Assembly (NCBI GenBank): GCA_037126765.1
Contig: JBBCBC010000017.1
Span: forward strand, 19,211,916-19,275,915
DNA length: 64,000 bases
Reading direction: 5' to 3'
Origin: Stenogyne calaminthoides
Taxonomy: Eukaryota; Streptophyta; Magnoliopsida; Lamiales; Lamiaceae
Positions 59,601 to 64,000 of this stretch are shown here, piece by piece. Numbering within the stretch: the first letter of the stretch is position 1; the number at the start of each line of letters is the position of its first letter. Made by a program: the position numbers and the translations under genes. The notes beneath the pieces are model-generated. The model searched no databases. It was given only the letters and a program-made list of their open reading frames with translations, and was not told the origin of the DNA.

Positions 59601-60549
59601 GTAAAGTGAAACAAACATGATTAGTGGACCCTGTATCCACTACCCATAAATGGAAGGCATACGCCGCTAAGCAAGTTTCAACAACTAGTGTGTGAGAATT
59701 ACCTTTCTTTCCATTCCTTTTGGGTTTTGTACAGGCTGACCTCCAATGTCCTTTTTTTCACCTTAGCTTGAAGCACTTCCCCTTAGTTGGCTTGCTCACT
59801 CTCCACCCTTCTTCACCTTTTCTTTTGCCATTGGCAACACTTGAGTTCACTTGCTTGTGGCTTTTTTTTCCTTTTTCTTGTTCTTACCACCCTTGGCCTA
59901 GAAGAAGAAGAAGGTCCATTTGCCACCAAGGCTTGGCTCTTTTTTGCCCCAATATCGCCTCTGCGAGACTAAAACTTGCAATAGATCGTGGCATCGAGAA
60001 CTTCCGATTATTCATCTTGTAGTTCAAAATTAAACTGCTCAAAACTTTTAGGCAGAGAGAGGGAGCACGAAATCGATTTGGGTCTCGATGTCGATTTCAT
60101 ACCAAGTACCTCAAGTTTGTTAAGGTGAGCCATCATCCGGAGAACGCGTGCTCCGCATGCGTTCCTCCACCATTTTCATAGAAGAGCAAGTCCCTCATGG
60201 TGATTTGACGAAGAACACTTGCTCGATGTTGAAACATCGCTTTAAGACTAGTCATGATATCCTGCAATGTGTCAACGTTCGTGTTGGTGTTGCAAACACA
60301 TCCGACATAGAAGCCAAGATGGTACACTTTGTCATTTCGTTGAACGCCCCCAACGAGATACTTTTTTCTTAATCGCTTTTAGTTGACTCATCTTTTTGGC
60401 TTTTCCGGTTTAGGGTGTAGTGAGAACCCAGCTTATGGCTTTGTGCAAAGAGGACAATAGTAAGTTTACTGATTCCAATCAATGAAGTTTTCACCAAGAA
60501 GCAAATTGTCTTTAAGTATATTGAATAGTGGATTAAAAGGTTGCGACAT
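56625..60549 (-). pseudogene. Copia 3 gag-pol polyprotein, heavily broken
   Basis: Begins MSQPFNPLFNILKDNLLLGE at 60549. Gag core around 60133-60327 and a decayed zinc knuckle (KKDIGGQPVQNPK, ~59720). Protease VVDTGSTNHVC (~59630). GAG-pre-integrase ETLLWHLRLRHINPKRI (59203-59397). Integrase FIDDYSKCGYIFLMKHK and LRSDRGGEYLSDEF (58652-59080). Then KELWTGRKLSLRHMKIWG (58416-58649). Reverse transcriptase GCKWVYKRKRGPDG (57949-58338) then worn blocks. RNase H IYCDNAGAFANSKEPRA and ADPFTKGL (56625-56954). More stops and shifts than Copia 2. Confidence 0.9.
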
Positions 60550-61801
60550 GAACTCCAAATAAACAATAATATGCATAAGCACAAATATATCACAAAAATT
60601 GATCACATGTTTTCATATATTAAAATCTCAAAAAAAATATGAACATGCATCACCCAACATCTCAAAAAGTTTAAATAAGCCACGTGGGGTGGGTCATTAT
60701 TTAAACACATTCAAGCGAGTTATAAACAAGAAATTTATAAACCTTTAATATCCAGACATTAATAGTTGGCTCCCACTTGACCAATATAAAATTGATGGGG
60801 ACTTGGGAAGTATATGCATATCAATTTTATACCTAAGTAATAATCAAGATTAAATCTGAGATTATTATTTCGCTTTGAACGAGCCTCGCGTGGGGAGGGT
60901 CATCGTCACCACTAGTAATAATCCACAATCATCCATTTGGAATTCATTCATGTGAAAAGCTAACTTTTGACCCCCCAGGGAATTTCTCCAAAAGAATTCA
61001 CAAATAAATAAATCATGGAGGTCAAAAATTAATTCAATTTTATTATCCTAATAAAATTGTCAATTAATTATTTAAACATACTTAGTAATTTTTATGGTGA
61101 GATTTTTCATTGGGTAACTCTCATGCAAACACATTTAAAACAAATTAAATAAAGCATAAGATAACCTGATAATAAAAATCAAGCAAAACGGAAAAATAAA
61201 CATATTGGGCACAAATTATCCAATTGTCATGGTTTGATTTTTCTTGGCTTGATTTTGAAGAAACGCCGCCTCTTGAATTTCTCTCACTTTCGTTCGTCTC
61301 GAAAAGAACTCCATCTCAAACGCCACGCCAAGTAGCTCCTTGTTAAATGGATGCACGCCAAGATCCGCCGGCCCCTTGGTCGAAGTCGGCCTTAGCGACC
61401 TCAAGACGCCCTCGGCGACTCACTTCGCCGTGCCTCGGCACACCTCGGCGGCCTTCGGCGGTAACGCGCATCTCTGTAGCGTCCGCGGCACCGGCCTCGC
61501 CTCGCCGCCAGAGACTCTCGGCAGCCCTTCCCGCGTCCCATGTGACCTCCACGCTGCCTTGAAGTAGCCCGCAGCCCGGCAGCGCATAGCCCCCGTAGCA
61601 TATGCTCTGCGCCCGTCGTCGCCGTCCGCGCCCAGCGTCGGAGTTAATCCCGCAGCGCTGGCGTACTTCCGTCTGTGGTAGCGTCCGCGTCAGCCTTATC
61701 TTTCCGCCTCACATTCGCCTTGCGTCGCGTCGTCCAGCATCTGATTCACGGATCTGTCCTTTAATTCTTAAATCTCTGCCTCTGTGGGTCGACAGATTTA
61801 G
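60550..61801 (-). other. leader of Copia 3
   Basis: The part near gag resembles the leader of Copia 2 in reverse. 61260-61800 is GC-rich (CGCCTCGCCGCCAG-type words), like the GC-rich leader block of Copia 2 in position. Open frames there run on both strands without motifs. Confidence 0.55.
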
Positions 61802-63343
61802 TGAGAAGGCGAGATCCTAGAGGGGAGGGTGAATGAAACACGAAAACTTTTACCTTCTTGGTCGGTGTGAGGCGATTAGCACGATCAGTCATTGAATGTC
61901 GGTTTGGGTGATAACCAACTTACCGACGCTCAAGGCAGATTCGATTCGAACTATCGGTTTAATCGATGTGTGCGGAAGCTTAAGTTTTACCCGTGTGAAA
62001 AACCGGTTTTGATAAATCGATTCCAAGTTAATCTTTTAATCGGTTGACGTATATCGGGGATGATCGGATCGGCCAACTTGGTGCTAAATGATCTCAACTT
62101 GGAATATGTATGCGCTTTAAAGGTTGTGTGCAATTGTGTAAACAAGAAATCAAAGCAAAGAAGGCACATAAGATTTATAGTGGGTTCGGACAAACCCAGG
62201 TCCCACGTCCACTCGTCCCCTATCACAAGGGGCACCGGACTTAACCAACTTAACCAACTTGACTTAGTTTTTGTGTGTTAGTCCAACACAAAGACAATCG
62301 ACTAGATGTTTAAAGAGTTCACACTCAACCGATCCCAGAAATCAGAGCTAGAGACCCTAGTCTGAAATCTTGCTAAACAACTTAACCTAACTTGGGGGTT
62401 TGGGTAAGATTGTTTTTGGTTCCAACTATGAAATCTTTTCTTATGAGCAGACCCTTTCAAATAGATGAAAAAAGATTTCTATGCTAAGAACTTATGGGAT
62501 GAGCACAAATAAAATAATCTTCTTGATCGTGTTCTTCGATGCGGAAATCGATATGGCTTGAGCTTGATTGTTCAAAGATTTACATGCTTTATTTTCGTGT
62601 CTTCACTCTAAAGTGTGATCCCATATTTATAGACCTTGAAATCAAAGAGCCGTTGGAGAGCAATTTGAATTTCAGGCTATGTTTGGTAGACTTGCAGGAT
62701 TGATGTGACGTGCTTCAGGAACGGCATGGCCGAAAGCGTGATCTTGTAATTTATAGCCGTTAGAGAGAAGGCAGCATCGAATCCCTTACGTGTCGGCTCC
62801 GATCATACGTGTCTTGTTCTTATTGGATAGCAGACTCACTTTTCAGTGATGTTCTTCCAACTAAGTTTGACATTCTTCTTGTTCGGATCATCGACGATGA
62901 TCGGGTGAAACATCGATTTCACTGGTGGTGACCGATCGATCCGAATCGATCGCCACTACGACAGAGTCTTCCGCTGTTGACTTAGCTTCAACTGGCAGAC
63001 TTCGGCTGATGTAGGTCTTCTGGTCTGATCTTCGAGTATTCTAAGTTTGAGCTTCATGACTTCAGCTGAGTTATCTGATTAGATCAGATCGATCTGATCT
63101 TCCGTTCTTCTTTAGCATTCTGGCCTGTCGGATATCAGATGTTCTTTGAATCTTCAGATCTGACCTATACATATTGAGTTCCCCCTCAATATGTGACCTA
63201 TCTATTACATCAGTTGTTCTATACAATCATTATCAACTGGTGTCCTATAGCGAGTAATATAAACATCGATCGGTACTTGTGTCCGACCGGGTCCTATTAC
63301 ATGTGTTTTTGGAACTTTCATCAAAACTATAAATTTCCCAACA
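61802..63343 (-). repeat. 3' LTR of the right-edge element
   Basis: On the - strand TGTTGGGAAATTTATAG.., ending ..GATCTCGCCTTCTCA. The inner edge at 63343 is well marked by the polypurine tract; the outer edge at 61802 was chosen because it gives TG..CA ends and is less certain. Confidence 0.65.
62624..62631 (-). promoter_or_regulatory. TATA box of right-edge LTR
   Basis: TATAAATATGGGATCACAC on the - strand, a plausible LTR promoter. Confidence 0.5.
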
Positions 63344-63358
63344 ATTTCCCCCTTTTTG
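63344..63358 (-). promoter_or_regulatory. polypurine tract of right-edge element
   Basis: AAAAAGGGGGAAAT on the - strand directly before the LTR start TGTTGGG. Confidence 0.75.
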
Positions 63359-63665
63359 ATGAAACCAAAACACTTTGAGAAACCAAATACAGTTGATAAA
63401 AAAAATAGAACAGTTAAGAGCATATAATCAGAAGAAAATGAGACTTTGTCTTAGGATCAGAAAAAGTAAACTTTTCTCATTAAAGGATGATGATTACAAG
63501 TTACTTCAGAAAAGTTTGAAAATAAGAGCAGCTGATCCTGAGTTGTCTTCTGATTTTTCACTCTTTGGGCTTGTACCCTTCTGGCATCTCTCTTTGATCT
63601 TGAGGAACGTTGAAAATCTGATAAAGTTTCCATTTGACATCATCGATCTGGCGAGGATCGATTAT

Positions 63666-64000
63666 TTAAGTTAAATGCGGGATGTCAAAATAGAATCTTT
63701 GAAATGCCACCATCAAATGAGCCATCCCATCTTCTTCGAAGTATTCCAAAGAGATCATACTCTTGGCGAAGTTATTTTTACATTGATCGGCTTGGCCTCA
63801 TTTTCCGTATACTTGAAAAAATCCGGTATTTATTCTCTAACCAGTTGAGGAATTCTTCATCAGGAGATTCTTCTTGTGGAACAAGATTAAGAACAAAGGC
63901 ATCCAGAAGCCATTCACTCCTGATCTTATTCCATTCCTCAAATTTCTTAGCATGCGCAGCTGTTTTTGGTATGATCTCATCAACTCTAGTCGGCGAACCC
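63666..64000 (-). pseudogene. unknown frame in right-edge element, broken
   Basis: Read in from the window edge on the - strand: KKFEEWNKIRSEWLLDAFVL, DEEFLNWLENKYR, then after frame changes FFKYTENEAKPINVKITSP and MISLEYFEEDGMAHLMVAF, ending at a stop at 63666-63668. The blocks look like one conserved frame with two shifts. I do not recognise it as gag, protease, integrase or polymerase; its place before the polypurine tract would suit the extra 3' frame some plant LTR elements carry. Function not assigned. Confidence 0.45.

Larger units (their letters stand above)
54672..61801 (-). mobile_element. Copia element 3, degenerate
   Basis: The - strand order from the right is leader (60550-61801), gag (start 60549), protease, integrase, reverse transcriptase, RNase H (to ~56625), polypurine tract, 3' LTR (54672-56508). 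It belongs to the same family as Copia 2. The 5' LTR and the first part of the leader are not present: the LTR of another element begins at 61802. Confidence 0.85.
61802..64000 (-). mobile_element. LTR retrotransposon 3' end, running out of the window
   Basis: The 3' LTR (61802-63343, - strand) is preceded on the - strand by a polypurine tract and internal sequence with a broken unknown frame (63666-64000). CTAGAGGGGAGGGTGAATG near the LTR end is a word common in plant Copia LTRs. The rest lies beyond 64000, so class and TSD cannot be confirmed. Confidence 0.65.

Noticed and set aside
61340..61820. Ala/Arg-rich open frames in the GC-rich block
   Set aside because: Composition-driven, on both strands, in the Copia 3 leader; no motif.

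Overview
The window is plant nuclear DNA, most likely from a eudicot: AT-rich, spliceosomal introns with GT..AG borders, plant-type Copia/Gypsy LTR retrotransposons, L1-type LINEs, hAT and CACTA DNA transposons, and a MIKC*-type MADS-box gene. No bacterial features, rRNA, tRNA or CRISPR were found. The species cannot be fixed from the sequence. I recognise one plausible host gene, the MADS-box gene at 23630-28140 on the + strand; nearly everything else is transposon, much of it nested so exactly that target-site duplications (TSDs) and interrupted reading frames can still be matched.

Layout. 1-1813: relic of a Copia gag/protease region (- strand). 2155-2514 plus 18386-19110: a LINE fragment (- strand) split by a 15.9 kb Copia element (2520-18380, TSD ATCCC). 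That Copia is itself interrupted by an internally deleted Gypsy element (4964-10285, TSD GTCCC), a solo LTR in reverse orientation (10907-12606, TSD AGAGT) and a solo LTR in forward orientation (14302-16082, TSD CACCA). 19111-29087: the only gene-like island. It holds a MITE with matching 18-base ends, a weaker MITE candidate, and the MADS gene, whose introns and flanks carry eight copies of a ~200 bp foldback MITE (a ninth, very short copy lies at 32221). 29088-32664: a non-autonomous CACTA element carrying a nested non-autonomous hAT (TSD ATTACGGT).

33473 to about 47.8 kb: a hAT transposase pseudogene (- strand) split by an 11.6 kb CACTA element (35699-47314, TSD AAA). The CACTA carries a TNP1-like transposase pseudogene and is split in turn by a Copia element (36826-44102) that has lost its 3' LTR. 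48396-54330: a second LINE (- strand), uninterrupted at the site where the 2.5 kb LINE was hit, but split inside its reverse transcriptase by a third CACTA element (49475-54147, TSD TAT). This third element carries intron-containing fragments of two cellular genes, replication factor C subunit 1 and a Ycf49/DUF2499-like protein. 54672-61801: a degenerate Copia (- strand) of the same family as the solo LTRs. 61802-64000: the 3' LTR and part of the interior of another LTR element (- strand), running out of the window.

All transposon genes seen are broken by stops, frameshifts or deletions. The MADS gene model is open across eight predicted exons (178 codons), but only if a 7-nt microexon is accepted. 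Boundaries were read by eye: TSD-supported ends should be exact to the base, unsupported ends only approximate.
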